Of a DNA stretch of 64,000 nt, positions 1 through 10,234 are shown piece after piece. This DNA is from Pseudomonas yamanorum. Lineage in GTDB: Bacteria > Pseudomonadota > Gammaproteobacteria > Pseudomonadales > Pseudomonadaceae. The notes beneath the pieces are model-generated. The model was not told where the DNA came from, searched no databases, and worked only from the letters and a program-made list of their open reading frames with translations. The stretch lies in assembly GCF_013386765.1 (NCBI RefSeq), contig NZ_JACARE010000033.1, positions 1-64,000 of the forward strand, in the 5' to 3' direction. The position numbers and the translations under genes were made by a program. Every line of letters starts with the position of its first letter. The stretch's first letter is position 1.

Positions 1-32
1 GCCGCCGTTACCTAAATAACAGATATTCACCC

Positions 33-47
33 ATACCACAGGGGTAT
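33..47. promoter_or_regulatory. Small inverted repeat upstream of the symporter gene
   Basis: The first 133 bases hold no gene. They contain the arms ATACC and GGTAT around a 5-base centre, which fits the loose T-N11-A shape of LysR-type sites. A second CATACC lies just downstream. It could be an operator for the symporter-dehydratase pair, but such short repeats are common by chance. Confidence 0.2.
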
Positions 48-133
48 CAAACCATACCAACCCGATATTAGACGAAAGCAAAACCACCAGAGGAAACTAC
101 CCACAATTACAAAAATACCTAAAGAGTATAAAA

Positions 134-1537
134 ATGCCCACCCACTCCTCCTGGATCGTACTGTCCATCACCGGTCTCTACATGCTGAGCCTGGCACTGA
201 TCAGCTACGGCGTTCGCCGCCACTCCCGCAGCGCCAATAACTACACAACGGGCGGGGGCCACTTCCCGGCGTTCCTGATCGGCTTCCTGATGCTCTCGGA
301 ATTCATCGGCACCGCAGTCAGTATCGGCACCGCCCAAACCGGCTTCAAGGTAGGCATCTCCGCCGCATGGAACCTGTTCGCCCTGGCCCTCGGTTTCGTG
401 CTGTTCGCCTGGCTACTGGCGCGCAAGTACAAGGACCTGGGCGACAACACCATCTCCGGCGTACTCGCGCGCAACTACGGCCAGCGCACCCGCTTCGCCA
501 CCTCGATCATCACTATCTTTGCCCTGGAGATCGTCGCCGTGTCGATCTACGCCAGCGGCGGCGCGGTGTTGGCCAGCGTGATGCAAGTGGACCGAACCCT
601 GGCGATCGTGATCGTCGGCGTGGTCTCGGTCGCGTACGTCAGCATCGGCGGCATGCGCTCAGTGATCTACACCAACTTCGTCCACGCCGCCTTGAAGTAC
701 CTGGGCGTAGGCCTGGCATTGTGGTTCGGCTTGAAGCAGGTCGGCGGCATCAGCCAGTTGCAGGCGCAATTGCCCGCCAGCATGTTTGACTGGACCACCG
801 TGGGCTGGGGCCAGATCATCGCCTGGATGATCGCCGGTATTGGCTCGATATTTTCCACTCAATACGTAATCCAGGCAGTAAACACCGTGAGCCATGCGGG
901 CAAAGCCCAGCGTGCGTGTTTCTACGTGGCCGTGCTGATGGTGCCGTTCGGCATCGGCGCAGCATTGATCGGGATGTGCAGCGCGGTGCTGTTCCCCAAC
1001 GTTGACTCCCTGCAAGCCTTCCCCACCCTGATCGCCAGCATGGACCAACTGACCGCCGGGCTGGTGGTCGCAGGCCTTGCCGGGTCGCTGTTCGGCACCA
1101 TCTCGGCAGTAAGCATGGGCTCGGCGACGCTGCTGCTGCGGGACTTCTACGAACCGTGGTTCAACCCGGAAAAAAGCGACGCCAAGTCCCTGCGCTTTGT
1201 GCGCCTGGCGACAATCGCCGTCGGCCTGTTGCCGATTGCCCTGGCGCTGACCTCGGACAAGGTGCTGATGATCGCCTTCCTCGGCAAGGCGTTGCGCGCC
1301 TCCCTCGCGGTACTGGTGTTGATGGTGTTCTATGCACCGAAATTCGGCACCGCAGCCGGGGCATTCCTGAGCATCATTGCCTCGTTGCTGGCCACCGTGG
1401 GCTGGTTCCTCGCCGGTAATCCGTGGGGCATCGACAACGCTTACATCGCCCTGTTTACCCCGCTGATCATCATGGGCATCAGCCATGTGACACGCCGCAA
1501 GACTCCGGCAGAACCACTGGTGGCGGCCACCAGCTGA
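134..1537 (+). CDS. Sodium:solute symporter family permease
   Basis: This 467-residue inner-membrane protein is almost entirely hydrophobic helices, about 12 to 13. It carries the family stretch GGMRSVIYTNFVHA near residue 175, which resembles the SSF signature after TM5. Such proteins couple uptake of a small organic solute to sodium or protons. The ATG at 134 follows an AAAGAG ribosome site. The next gene starts 37 bases downstream on the same strand and encodes a PLP-dependent dehydratase-like enzyme, so an amino or hydroxy-amino acid substrate is an inference from context. The substrate cannot be read from the sequence. Confidence 0.85.
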   Translation: MPTHSSWIVLSITGLYMLSLALISYGVRRHSRSANNYTTGGGHFPAFLIGFLMLSEFIGTAVSIGTAQTGFKVGISAAWNLFALALGFVLFAWLLARKYKDLGDNTISGVLARNYGQRTRFATSIITIFALEIVAVSIYASGGAVLASVMQVDRTLAIVIVGVVSVAYVSIGGMRSVIYTNFVHAALKYLGVGLALWFGLKQVGGISQLQAQLPASMFDWTTVGWGQIIAWMIAGIGSIFSTQYVIQAVNTVSHAGKAQRACFYVAVLMVPFGIGAALIGMCSAVLFPNVDSLQAFPTLIASMDQLTAGLVVAGLAGSLFGTISAVSMGSATLLLRDFYEPWFNPEKSDAKSLRFVRLATIAVGLLPIALALTSDKVLMIAFLGKALRASLAVLVLMVFYAPKFGTAAGAFLSIIASLLATVGWFLAGNPWGIDNAYIALFTPLIIMGISHVTRRKTPAEPLVAATS

Positions 1538-1574
1538 GGTAGGATGGCAGCCCCACCAATAAGGAAGTTGTGAA

Positions 1575-2495
1575 ATGCTGCCGATTCGCACCCCGCTGAT
1601 CCTGCACCCCGGCCTGTCCACCCCTACCCGGCGCATCTGGCTGAAGCTTGAGAACCTGCAACCCTGTGGCTCGTTCAAGTTGCGCGGGATGACCACGCTG
1701 TGCGCCTACGCGGCGAGCCAGGGCAAGACCACCGTGGTGTGCCCCTCCGGCGGCAATGCCGGGCTGGCCACGGCCTTTGCAGCAAGAGGCTTGGGGTTGC
1801 AGGCGCGGATCGTGGTGCCCTCCACCACCCCCGAAGCCACCCGCGCGCGTATCCGCCAGGCGGGCGCCGAAGTGGTGGTGCACGGTGATCTGTGGGATCA
1901 ATCCAACGAGCTGGCGCTGCAACTTTCCGAAGCGCCTGAAGCCCTGTATGTGCCGGCTTTTGACCATCCGTTGTTGTGGGAAGGCCACAGCAGCATGATC
2001 GATGAAATTCTCGAAGACTGCCCGCAGGTGGGCGCCATCGTGACCTCCGTGGGTGGCGGTGGATTGCTCGCGGGCGTGCTGACGGGGCTGGAGCGTCATG
2101 GACGGTTCGACTGCAAGGTGATTGCCTGTGAAACGGCAGGCGCGGCGTCGTTTGCCGCCGCCGTGGAAGCTGGAAAACCGGTGCGCCTGGCGAAGATCGA
2201 CACTGTGGCCAAATCGTTGGCGGCCACTCAGGTGGCGGCGTGGCCGGTTGAACATATCGGCCAGTTTGCCCATCAGTGCGTGGTGTTGACTGATGCCGAG
2301 GCGATGATGGGCGTGGTGCGGTATGCCGATGATTTACGGCAGTTGGTGGAGCCGGCGTGCGGGGTTTCGTTGGCGGTGGCTTATCTGGAACATGCCGCGA
2401 TTGCCGGCGTTGAGGATGTGGTGGTGATTGTGTGTGGCGGGGTGAGCATCAGCGCCCAAACGGTTGCTCAGTGGCAAGCACAGCAGCCCTTGTAG
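1575..2495 (+). CDS. PLP-dependent serine/threonine dehydratase-like enzyme
   Basis: The 306-residue protein is a fold-type II PLP enzyme. GSFKLRGM carries the Schiff-base lysine at residue 35, CPSGGNAGLA is the substrate/cofactor asparagine loop, VGGGGLLAG is the phosphate-binding glycine loop, and CGGVSIS ends the core. The likely reaction is deamination of L-serine or L-threonine to pyruvate or 2-oxobutyrate plus ammonia. It is short for a biosynthetic threonine deaminase because the ACT domain is absent, which suggests a catabolic serine dehydratase. AAGGA precedes the ATG. It probably shares an mRNA with the upstream symporter, giving an uptake-plus-deamination pair. Related family members include racemases and cysteate or diaminopropionate enzymes. 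Confidence 0.8.
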   Translation: MLPIRTPLILHPGLSTPTRRIWLKLENLQPCGSFKLRGMTTLCAYAASQGKTTVVCPSGGNAGLATAFAARGLGLQARIVVPSTTPEATRARIRQAGAEVVVHGDLWDQSNELALQLSEAPEALYVPAFDHPLLWEGHSSMIDEILEDCPQVGAIVTSVGGGGLLAGVLTGLERHGRFDCKVIACETAGAASFAAAVEAGKPVRLAKIDTVAKSLAATQVAAWPVEHIGQFAHQCVVLTDAEAMMGVVRYADDLRQLVEPACGVSLAVAYLEHAAIAGVEDVVVIVCGGVSISAQTVAQWQAQQPL

Positions 2496-2580
2496 GAGCT
2501 GGCTTGCCAGCGATGGCGGAGTATCAGTCACATCATTGCTGAATGTGCTGCAGCCATCGCCGGCAAGCCGGCTCCTACAG
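2492..2580. repeat. REPIN-like inverted repeat (GTAGGAGCTGGCTTGCC class)
   Basis: Two inverted REP arms start GTAGGAGCTGGCTTGCCAG and end GGCAAGCCGGCTCCTAC, separated by about 37 bases. The repeat sits between the convergent dehydratase and GMC oxidoreductase genes, overlaps the last bases of the dehydratase gene and covers the rest of the gap. This is the usual extragenic position of Pseudomonas REPINs, which are mobilised in trans by RAYT transposases. No RAYT gene is in the window. Confidence 0.9.
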
Positions 2581-2594
2581 CTGATGGGGCGCCC

Positions 2595-4205
2595 TCAGGC
2601 ATCCTGCAGGATCAGGTCCGCGCCCTTCTCCGCCACCATCAGCACCGCCGCATGGGTATTGCCCGAGGTCACGTTCGGGAAAATCGACGCATCGACAATC
2701 CGCAGCCCCTGCAGCCCATGCACCTTCAAGCGCTTGTCCACCACCGACACCTGCGGGTCCGAACCCATGGCGCACGACCCGCACAGGTGATAGATCGAGC
2801 CGCTGTTCTCGCGGAAGTACTGCAGCATCTGCTCGTCGGTTTCCACCGCAGCCCCCGGCAACACCTCAGCCACGGTCACGCCCTTGAGCGCCGGGGCCTG
2901 CATGATCTTGCGCATCAGCCGGCTTCCCTGGATCACCTCGTCGATGTCCTTCTGGGTGCTCAGGTAGTTGGGGTCGATCAAGGCCGCATCCCGTGGGTTT
3001 TTCGAGGCGATGCGGATCGTCCCGCGGCTGGTGGGCCGGCACGGGTTGAAGCACAGCAAAAAGCCTGAATACGGCTCGGGCTTGAGGCTGGCCTTGTTGT
3101 TTTTCGGGATCTGGTACGACAGCGGGTTGAAGTACAGCTGCAAGTTCGGATGCGCCTGCTCCGCGTTGCCACGGAAGAACCCGCCGGCCTGGTTGACGCT
3201 CATGGCCAGCGCGCCCTTGCGGGTCAGCAGGTACTTGAGCCCCAGCTTGAACTGGCCGAACAGCGAGCTGAGCTGGTCATTCAGGGTCGGGATATTGGCC
3301 TTGTAGTAATAGCTGGCGCACAGGTGGTCCTGCAGGTTCTGCCCCACCGCCGGCAGGTCCTTGACCAGCGGGATGTTGTGTTCGGCGAGCAGTTGCTTGT
3401 CCGCCACACCCGACAGTTGCAGGATCTTCGGCGTGTCCACCGCGCCCGCACACAGGATCACTTCCTTGCGCGCGGTGAACGTGCGGACCACGCCGTGCTG
3501 GGTCACGCTGATGCCGGTGGCGCGCTGCTGGTCGTCGAACAGCACGCGGTCTACCAGCGCATGCAGTTCCACGCTCAGGTTGGGTCGCGCCAACGCCGGA
3601 TGCAGGTGCGCAAAGCTGCTGGAGCAACGCTCGCCGTTGCGGGTGTTGACGTCGTAGAGGCCCGCGCCTTCGAAGTTCGGCCCGTTGAAGTCATCGCTCA
3701 GGCCGTAGCCCAACTGCTCGCAGCCCTTGAGGAACACATCGCAGATGGCGTGGGTCTGGCCTTTCATCGGGGTGATGCTGATGGGGCCGCTGCCGCCGTG
3801 GTATTCGGTGTCACCCAGCGGGTGGTTTTCCAGCTTGCGGAAGTACGGCAGCACGTCCTTGAAGCCCCAGCCGTCGTTGCCGTTGGCGGCCCAGTCATTG
3901 AAGTCATGGGCCTGGCCGCGCACGTAGATCATGGCGTTGATCGAGCCGGAACCGCCCTGCACTTTGCCGCGCGGGGCGTAGATTTCACGGCCAGCCAGCT
4001 GTTTTTGCGGCTGGCTGTAGTACATCCAGTTGAAGGTCGGGTTGTAGTACATCTTGGCAAAACCGACCGGGATCTTGAACCACCAGGAGCTGTCCTTGCC
4101 GCCGGCTTCCAGCAGCAACACCGAATGCTCGCCCGAGGCGGAGAGTCGGTTGGCCAGGACGCAACCTGCGGCGCCGGCGCCGGCGATGATGTAGTCGTAT
4201 GTCAT
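2595..4205 (-). CDS. GMC-family FAD-dependent oxidoreductase
   Basis: The 536-residue flavoenzyme begins with the dinucleotide-binding GAGAAGCVLANRL (glycines about 9 to 14), has the GMC signature around GKVQGGSGSINAM, and ends with the active-site histidine region HLCGSCAMG and the NTHAAVLMVAEKGAD motif. Members oxidise alcohols, choline, sugars or polyols using FAD. It is the last gene of a minus-strand operon with an enolase-superfamily enzyme, an MFS permease and an AldA-like dehydrogenase, so it probably oxidises the hydroxyl of a small polyol or acid in that pathway. BetA function is less likely because betI and betB are absent. The ATG at 4205 lies 27 bases after the upstream gene. Confidence 0.85.
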   Translation of the reverse strand: MTYDYIIAGAGAAGCVLANRLSASGEHSVLLLEAGGKDSSWWFKIPVGFAKMYYNPTFNWMYYSQPQKQLAGREIYAPRGKVQGGSGSINAMIYVRGQAHDFNDWAANGNDGWGFKDVLPYFRKLENHPLGDTEYHGGSGPISITPMKGQTHAICDVFLKGCEQLGYGLSDDFNGPNFEGAGLYDVNTRNGERCSSSFAHLHPALARPNLSVELHALVDRVLFDDQQRATGISVTQHGVVRTFTARKEVILCAGAVDTPKILQLSGVADKQLLAEHNIPLVKDLPAVGQNLQDHLCASYYYKANIPTLNDQLSSLFGQFKLGLKYLLTRKGALAMSVNQAGGFFRGNAEQAHPNLQLYFNPLSYQIPKNNKASLKPEPYSGFLLCFNPCRPTSRGTIRIASKNPRDAALIDPNYLSTQKDIDEVIQGSRLMRKIMQAPALKGVTVAEVLPGAAVETDEQMLQYFRENSGSIYHLCGSCAMGSDPQVSVVDKRLKVHGLQGLRIVDASIFPNVTSGNTHAAVLMVAEKGADLILQDA

Positions 4206-4232
4206 TCACGGTTACCGCATAAGTCGTTTTTT

Positions 4233-5450
4233 TTAGCCCTTGGCGGGCGAAGTGTCTTTCACGTCAGCCGGCGTAGGCGCCATTTGCAGGTGCAGGCGTT
4301 CGCCGGTGTACGGCGTGTGCTTGCGCACCACGTCCATGTTCAGCTCCACCCCAAGGCCCGGCTCGGTGGACGGGATGATGTAGCCGTCCTCCCATTGCAG
4401 CGGCTTGGTCAGCACTTCGGCGTGGAAGCCGCCCCAGGTCATGATGCTTTCCTGGATCAGGAAGTTCGGCGTGCACGTGGCCAGCTGGAAACTCGCCGCT
4501 GCGCCAATCGGCCCGTTGTACAGGTGCGGGGCGATTTGCGCGTAGTAGGCCTCGGCCATGCTGGCGATTTTCTTGGCTTCCAGCAGGCCGCCGCAGCGGG
4601 CCACGTTCATTTGCAGGATCGATGCACCACCGGCCTGCAACAGCTTGAAGAACTCGTACTTGGTGGTCAGCCGCTCGCCGGTGGCGATGGGGATGGTGGT
4701 CTTGGCCGCGACCTGGGCCATGGCGTCTTCCTGGCCCGGTGGCACCGGTTCTTCGAACCACAGCGGGTCGTATTTCTCCAGGCGCTTGGCCAGGCGGATT
4801 GCCGATGACGGCACCATCTGCCCGTGGGTGCCGAACAGCAGGTCGCACTTGTCTCCCACCGCTTCGCGGATCTTGCGGCAGAAGGTTTCGCAGCGCTCCA
4901 GCACTTCCAGGGAAATCTGGTGGCCGGAGTACGCGGTGTACGGGCCTGCCGGGTCGAATTTGACCGCGGTGAAGCCCTTGTTCATGTTCTCGATGGCGCA
5001 CTCGGCGGCCAGGTCCGGGTCGTCGTAGTCGTACTCGCCCTTGCTGTTGACCGGGTACAGGTAGGTGTAGGAACGCAGGCGTTCGTTGACCTTGCCCCCC
5101 AGCAACTCATAGACCGGCTTGTTGGCGGCCTTGCCGATGATGTCCCAGCAGGCCATTTCCAGGCCGCTGACCACGCCCATCATGGTCAGGTCGGGACGCT
5201 GGGTGAAACCGCTGGAATACGCCTGGCGGAAGAAACGCTCGATGTGGTGCGGGTCGTGGTTGAGCAGGTAGCGCTCGAACACGTCCTCGATGATCGGCAG
5301 CATGGCCTTGGGGCCGAAGGTGGCGGCGTAGATCTCGCCCACGCCTTCGATGCCGCAGTCGGTTTTCAGTTTGACGAACAGCCAGTACATGCCGCCGATG
5401 TGCGGTGGCGGTACGGCGACAATATGGGTTTCAAGGGCGACGATTTTCAT
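4233..5450 (-). CDS. Mandelate racemase/muconate lactonizing (enolase superfamily) enzyme
   Basis: This 405-residue protein has the capping domain and the barrel motifs VKFDP, FGTHGQM, WFEEPVPP, ATGERL and APHLYNGPIG. The superfamily abstracts an alpha proton from carboxylate substrates, often dehydrating sugar acids. Two acidic metal ligands (EEP and GER) and a catalytic histidine are visible. The first ligand position reads G-T-H rather than the D-x-N or D-x-H usual in sugar-acid dehydratases. ATG 5450 is preferred because AGGTG lies 6 bases upstream and the permease stop is 2 bases away; an in-frame GTG at 5459 would overlap that gene. An acid-sugar dehydratase role is inferred from neighbours; the substrate is unknown. 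Confidence 0.8.
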   Translation of the reverse strand: MKIVALETHIVAVPPPHIGGMYWLFVKLKTDCGIEGVGEIYAATFGPKAMLPIIEDVFERYLLNHDPHHIERFFRQAYSSGFTQRPDLTMMGVVSGLEMACWDIIGKAANKPVYELLGGKVNERLRSYTYLYPVNSKGEYDYDDPDLAAECAIENMNKGFTAVKFDPAGPYTAYSGHQISLEVLERCETFCRKIREAVGDKCDLLFGTHGQMVPSSAIRLAKRLEKYDPLWFEEPVPPGQEDAMAQVAAKTTIPIATGERLTTKYEFFKLLQAGGASILQMNVARCGGLLEAKKIASMAEAYYAQIAPHLYNGPIGAAASFQLATCTPNFLIQESIMTWGGFHAEVLTKPLQWEDGYIIPSTEPGLGVELNMDVVRKHTPYTGERLHLQMAPTPADVKDTSPAKG

Positions 5451-5451
5451 C

Positions 5452-6762
5452 TCAGGCACCTGTCTGGTTGAATTTTTTACGATTGATCCGGGCGCGCAAG
5501 GTCAGGGCCGCAAGGGTCCCGAGCACGCCGATGAAGGCGATGTAGCCGAAGTACAGGTTGTAGCCGACCTGCCCCGGGTAGGTGTCGGTGAGGTAGCCAT
5601 TGATCAGCGGGATAAAGGTGTCCGGCAGGTAACCCACCACCGAGACGATGCCGATGGCCAGGCCGGTGATGCGCAGCGGGATGGCGCAGCTGTCGAGGAT
5701 CGCCCAGTACAGGCCGCGAATCGCGTAGGTCATCAGGCCGATAAAGATCACCGTGCCGATCAGCAAGCCGAGACTGCCGATGGCCGGGAACACGATCAGG
5801 CCGACCATCGCCAGAGTCACCAGCACCAGCGCGACGATCAGCACCGAGATATTCGAGAACTTGTCCCCCAGCCAGCCGCCGCCGATCCCGCCGATAGGCC
5901 GCATCCACAGTTTGATGGTAGTGATGGTGCCGGCCATCACGGCGGTCATGCCGCTGCCTTGCAGGTAGTCAGAGAAACTGTAGGTGGCCCAGAACATGTG
6001 ATAACCGCAGAACACAATGGCGGTCACCAGCCACAGCTCGGGGATTTTTACCAGGGTGGCGAGGTCGGTGATCAGGTTGAACTTGCCCTTCTCCACCGCC
6101 GCGGTTTCGGCCATGGACTTGGGGTCCTTGAGCAGCACCAGCACACACCCGATGGCGATGCACACGAACGAATACAGGTACACCACATGCTTGAACCCTT
6201 CGGCCGCCGTCTGGCTGCGGGTTTCGGTGGCATAGGCGAACAGCCCCAGGGCCACGGTTGCCAGCAAGGCTTCCACCAGGCCACGGCCACCGTCGAGGAT
6301 GCCGAAGAAACGGCCCTGCTCGCTGTGATGGGCAATCATCTTCACCCGCTTGAGCACCGAGGCCCAGAAGGTCAGGCCGGTGGTCAGGCCCCAGCAGCCG
6401 AAGATGATCATCAGGCCGGTCATCGACGGCACGGTGGAGTACCAGATGCCCAGGGCACCGGTGGCTACCAGCGAGAAAAAGATCAGGAAGCGCGGCGGCA
6501 GGCGATCGGCCAACCAGCCGCTGGGCAGATAGCTGAGGAGGAAGATCGTACCGAGCATCGAATACAGATAACCCAGCTGGCTGTGGTTGATCTGGAACAC
6601 CTCGAGCATGGTGGTCTGGTAGACCTGGCGCAGGTAGAGGATCGGGTAGATCGCCCCGGCGGCCAGCACCAGCAACATCAATTGGAAGTAGCGACTGGCT
6701 TTGTCGCTTTTGGCCGCGGACACGGCATCGAAACCCTGGGCAACGGGTGCAGGCTTGGACAT
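5452..6762 (-). CDS. MFS transporter
   Basis: The 436-residue protein has about 12 membrane segments, a long central cytoplasmic loop, and the MFS loop motif GWLADRLPPR after TM2. The hydrophilic N-terminus begins MSKPAPVAQ. I chose ATG 6762 because GAGGT sits 7 bases upstream; a GTG at 6780 would add six residues and lose this site. The gene is directly upstream of the enolase-superfamily gene, with 1 base between the stop and the next ATG, so it probably imports the substrate of that enzyme. It resembles organophosphate or sugar-acid MFS carriers, but the substrate is not readable. Confidence 0.85.
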   Translation of the reverse strand: MSKPAPVAQGFDAVSAAKSDKASRYFQLMLLVLAAGAIYPILYLRQVYQTTMLEVFQINHSQLGYLYSMLGTIFLLSYLPSGWLADRLPPRFLIFFSLVATGALGIWYSTVPSMTGLMIIFGCWGLTTGLTFWASVLKRVKMIAHHSEQGRFFGILDGGRGLVEALLATVALGLFAYATETRSQTAAEGFKHVVYLYSFVCIAIGCVLVLLKDPKSMAETAAVEKGKFNLITDLATLVKIPELWLVTAIVFCGYHMFWATYSFSDYLQGSGMTAVMAGTITTIKLWMRPIGGIGGGWLGDKFSNISVLIVALVLVTLAMVGLIVFPAIGSLGLLIGTVIFIGLMTYAIRGLYWAILDSCAIPLRITGLAIGIVSVVGYLPDTFIPLINGYLTDTYPGQVGYNLYFGYIAFIGVLGTLAALTLRARINRKKFNQTGA

Positions 6763-6838
6763 CTTGTAGACCTCGGGCACCCACTGTGCAGGTGCCCCGA
6801 TAATTGTTTTTATTGAGGTGAAGCCGGTGGTCGGTGAA

Positions 6839-8263
6839 TCAGTACTTCATGACCACCAAACGGGTCTGGGTGAATTCAAGCATCCCGTGCTTGCCGTCAT
6901 CGCCGCCCAGCCCTGAGCGTTTCCAGCCGGCGTGGAAGCCCTGGTAAGGGTCCGCCGGGGTGCGATTGACGTACAACTCGCCGGCCTCAATGGCATTGGC
7001 GACTTTCATGGCGGTGCGGTAGTTCTCGGTGTAGAGCACCGACGACAGGCCGAACTGGTGGTCGTTGGCCATGGCCAGGGCTTCGTCGATGTCGCGGTAC
7101 TTGAGCACCGGCAGCACCGGGCCGAAGATTTCTTCCTGGATGATTTCCATGCCTTGGCGGCAGCCGCTGAGCAGGGTCGGCGGGTAGAAATGGCCGGGGC
7201 CTTCGGGGACTACGCCGCCAGTTTCCAGTACAGCACCGTCGGCGATGGCGCGCTCGACCATGGCGTGAATATTCTGCCGGGAGCTGGCGTTGACCAGCGG
7301 GCCCATCAAGCCTGCGTCAGTGGCGCGGTCACCGAATTTGACGGCGCTGATCTTCGCTTTGAGCAGCGCCAGGAATCGGTCGTAGACGCTTTCCTGCACG
7401 TACACGCGCTCTACCGCCGTGCACAGCTGGCCGCAGTGGGTGGTCTTGGACGCGATGATGTCGCTGGCGGCCTTTTCCAGGTCGGCGTCGGCCTCGATGA
7501 TCGCCGGGGTCTTGCCGCCCAGTTCCAGGGACGGCTTGGCGATGTTGGCCTTGCAGTAATCCAGCACGATGCGCCCGGCGTTGACGCTGCCTGTCAGCGT
7601 GATCAAGCCCACGGCTTTGTGGGTGCACAGGGCGGCCGCAGTGGCGTGGTCCATGGTCAGGATGTTGATCACGCCGGCCGGCATGCCCGACTGCTCAACC
7701 GCGCGGGCGATTTCGAAAGCGGACAACGGCGTGTTGTTGCTCGGGCGCACCACCACGGTGTTGCCGGCAATCAGCGCCGGGGCGATTTTGCGCAGCAGGG
7801 TGTAGACCGGGTAGTTGAACGGGATCAGGCACGCCACGACACCAATCGGCTCGCGTTGCAGGAACAGGTTTTCGTCCGGGGTGTCGCTGGGAATGATCTC
7901 GCCTTCGATGCGACGTGCCCATTCGGCGTGGTAACGGGTGATCTGTGCGGCGTAGCGCGCTTCGTTGCTGGCGTCATCCAGGCTTTTGCCGGATTCGCTG
8001 GCCAGCGCCTTGCCTATGCTTTCAGCGCAGGTTTCGAGGGCGTCGGCGAACGCCCGCAGGTGTTCGGCGCGCTGGATGCTGGTGAGTTTGCCCCAGGTTT
8101 TCTGTGCGGTGGCGGCGGCGTCGACGGCGGCAATGGCTTCGTCAGGGGTGGCGGCGGACACCAGGCCTACCTGGGCCTCGGTCGCGGGGTTGTAGACCGC
8201 GATTTGGGTGGCGCTGGCAGGTTCGGCGAAGTGGCCGTTGAAAAAGTTGCGCTCGATTTGCAT
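6839..8263 (-). CDS. AldA-like aldehyde dehydrogenase
   Basis: The 474-residue enzyme is an NAD(P)-dependent aldehyde dehydrogenase. It has LELGGKTP for the general-base glutamate, the catalytic cysteine in HCGQLCTAVER, EEIFGPVLPV, and a C-terminal QGFHAGWKRSGLGGDDGKHG that closely matches the ending I recall for E. coli lactaldehyde/glycolaldehyde dehydrogenase AldA. It is the first gene of the minus-strand operon. A likely job is oxidising a short hydroxy-aldehyde released in the pathway of the downstream enolase-superfamily and GMC enzymes. ATG 8263 is preferred over an upstream TTG at 8278 because alignment to the family begins at MQIERNFF; the ribosome site is weak. Confidence 0.85.
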   Translation of the reverse strand: MQIERNFFNGHFAEPASATQIAVYNPATEAQVGLVSAATPDEAIAAVDAAATAQKTWGKLTSIQRAEHLRAFADALETCAESIGKALASESGKSLDDASNEARYAAQITRYHAEWARRIEGEIIPSDTPDENLFLQREPIGVVACLIPFNYPVYTLLRKIAPALIAGNTVVVRPSNNTPLSAFEIARAVEQSGMPAGVINILTMDHATAAALCTHKAVGLITLTGSVNAGRIVLDYCKANIAKPSLELGGKTPAIIEADADLEKAASDIIASKTTHCGQLCTAVERVYVQESVYDRFLALLKAKISAVKFGDRATDAGLMGPLVNASSRQNIHAMVERAIADGAVLETGGVVPEGPGHFYPPTLLSGCRQGMEIIQEEIFGPVLPVLKYRDIDEALAMANDHQFGLSSVLYTENYRTAMKVANAIEAGELYVNRTPADPYQGFHAGWKRSGLGGDDGKHGMLEFTQTRLVVMKY

Positions 8264-8378
8264 GTGGTTTTTGCCCAATCGTTGTTGTTTTGCGAGTGAC
8301 TTGCAGTTTTGTCATTGGGCGGGGGTTGGACAAACGATTTATTGACGGGGGTAACGTGCGAAAAATGCAGGTTAGTGG

Positions 8379-8392
8379 CTGATCCGTATTAA
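8379..8392 (+). promoter_or_regulatory. Possible ANR/FNR-type box upstream of ccoN
   Basis: The sequence CTGATCCGTATTAA matches the ANR/FNR consensus TTGAT-N4-ATCAA at 8 of 10 defined positions. A TATTGT at 8412-8417 could be the -10, which would put the box near -40 as in a class II activated promoter. ANR control is typical for high-affinity cbb3 oxidase genes. Confidence 0.4.
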
Positions 8393-8470
8393 TGACCCGG
8401 GTCTGAGTCTGTATTGTTCCGCCCATCCTTCCTACAGTGCCGCCCACTTGGAACCGTGGGAGGACTAAGC

Positions 8471-9897
<1,427 letters not shown>

Positions 9898-9898
<1 letters not shown>

Positions 9899-10119
9899 TG
9901 TGGGAGATAGCCTTGAACCTGGCGGCGGTGATCGGCCTGTATGGCGCGGTGGAGTATTGCCTGCGGGGTGAGTCGAGGGAGAGCCTGGATGAGGCCAGCC
10001 TGATTCCGTTTGCCGATGACCCGGAGGTGGCGCGGCGGGTGGAGTTGGCGACGGGCAAGCGGGTCAACGCGGTGGCGCCCGAAGAGGCAAAGCCGGGTTG
10101 GGGCAATGTCGATATCTGA
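9898..10119 (+). CDS. CcoQ4-like single-span membrane protein
   Basis: The 73-residue protein has one N-terminal membrane helix (residues about 3 to 22, IALNLAAVIGLYGAVEYCL) followed by an acidic cytoplasmic tail with LIPFADDPEVARRVE. Its ATG overlaps the ccoN stop as TGATG, so the two are translationally coupled. In P. aeruginosa the orphan ccoN4 is likewise followed by a small gene annotated ccoQ4, and this is probably its counterpart. CcoQ proteins stabilise or modulate cbb3 complexes. The assignment rests on position and topology rather than a strong motif. Confidence 0.65.
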
Positions 10120-10136
10120 GAAAGGAATACGATCAA

Positions 10137-10223
10137 TGTGGGAGCTGGCTTGCCTGCGATGCGGGCCACTCGGTGCTAATGAAACACCGCGGTGATGCTA
10201 TCGCAGGCAAGCCAGCTCCCACA
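10137..10223. repeat. REPIN-like inverted repeat (TGTGGGAGCTGGCTTGCC class)
   Basis: The arms TGTGGGAGCTGGCTTGCCTG and CAGGCAAGCCAGCTCCCACA face each other across about 45 bases. The repeat lies between the convergent ccoQ-like gene and the gene at 10235-10729. The core GAGCTGGCTTGCC is shared with the repeat at 2492, but the outer bases differ, so it belongs to a related subclass. Confidence 0.9.
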
Positions 10224-10234
10224 GAAGCCATGAC

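Noticed and set aside
3150..4808. Long plus-strand open frame of 552 codons antisense to the GMC and enolase genes
   Set aside because: It lies opposite two genes with clear motifs and has low-complexity Ala/Val/Arg/His content without domains. High GC leaves antisense frames open. The same holds for frames at 5350-6816, 6932-8299, 16676-18019 and 44115-45620.
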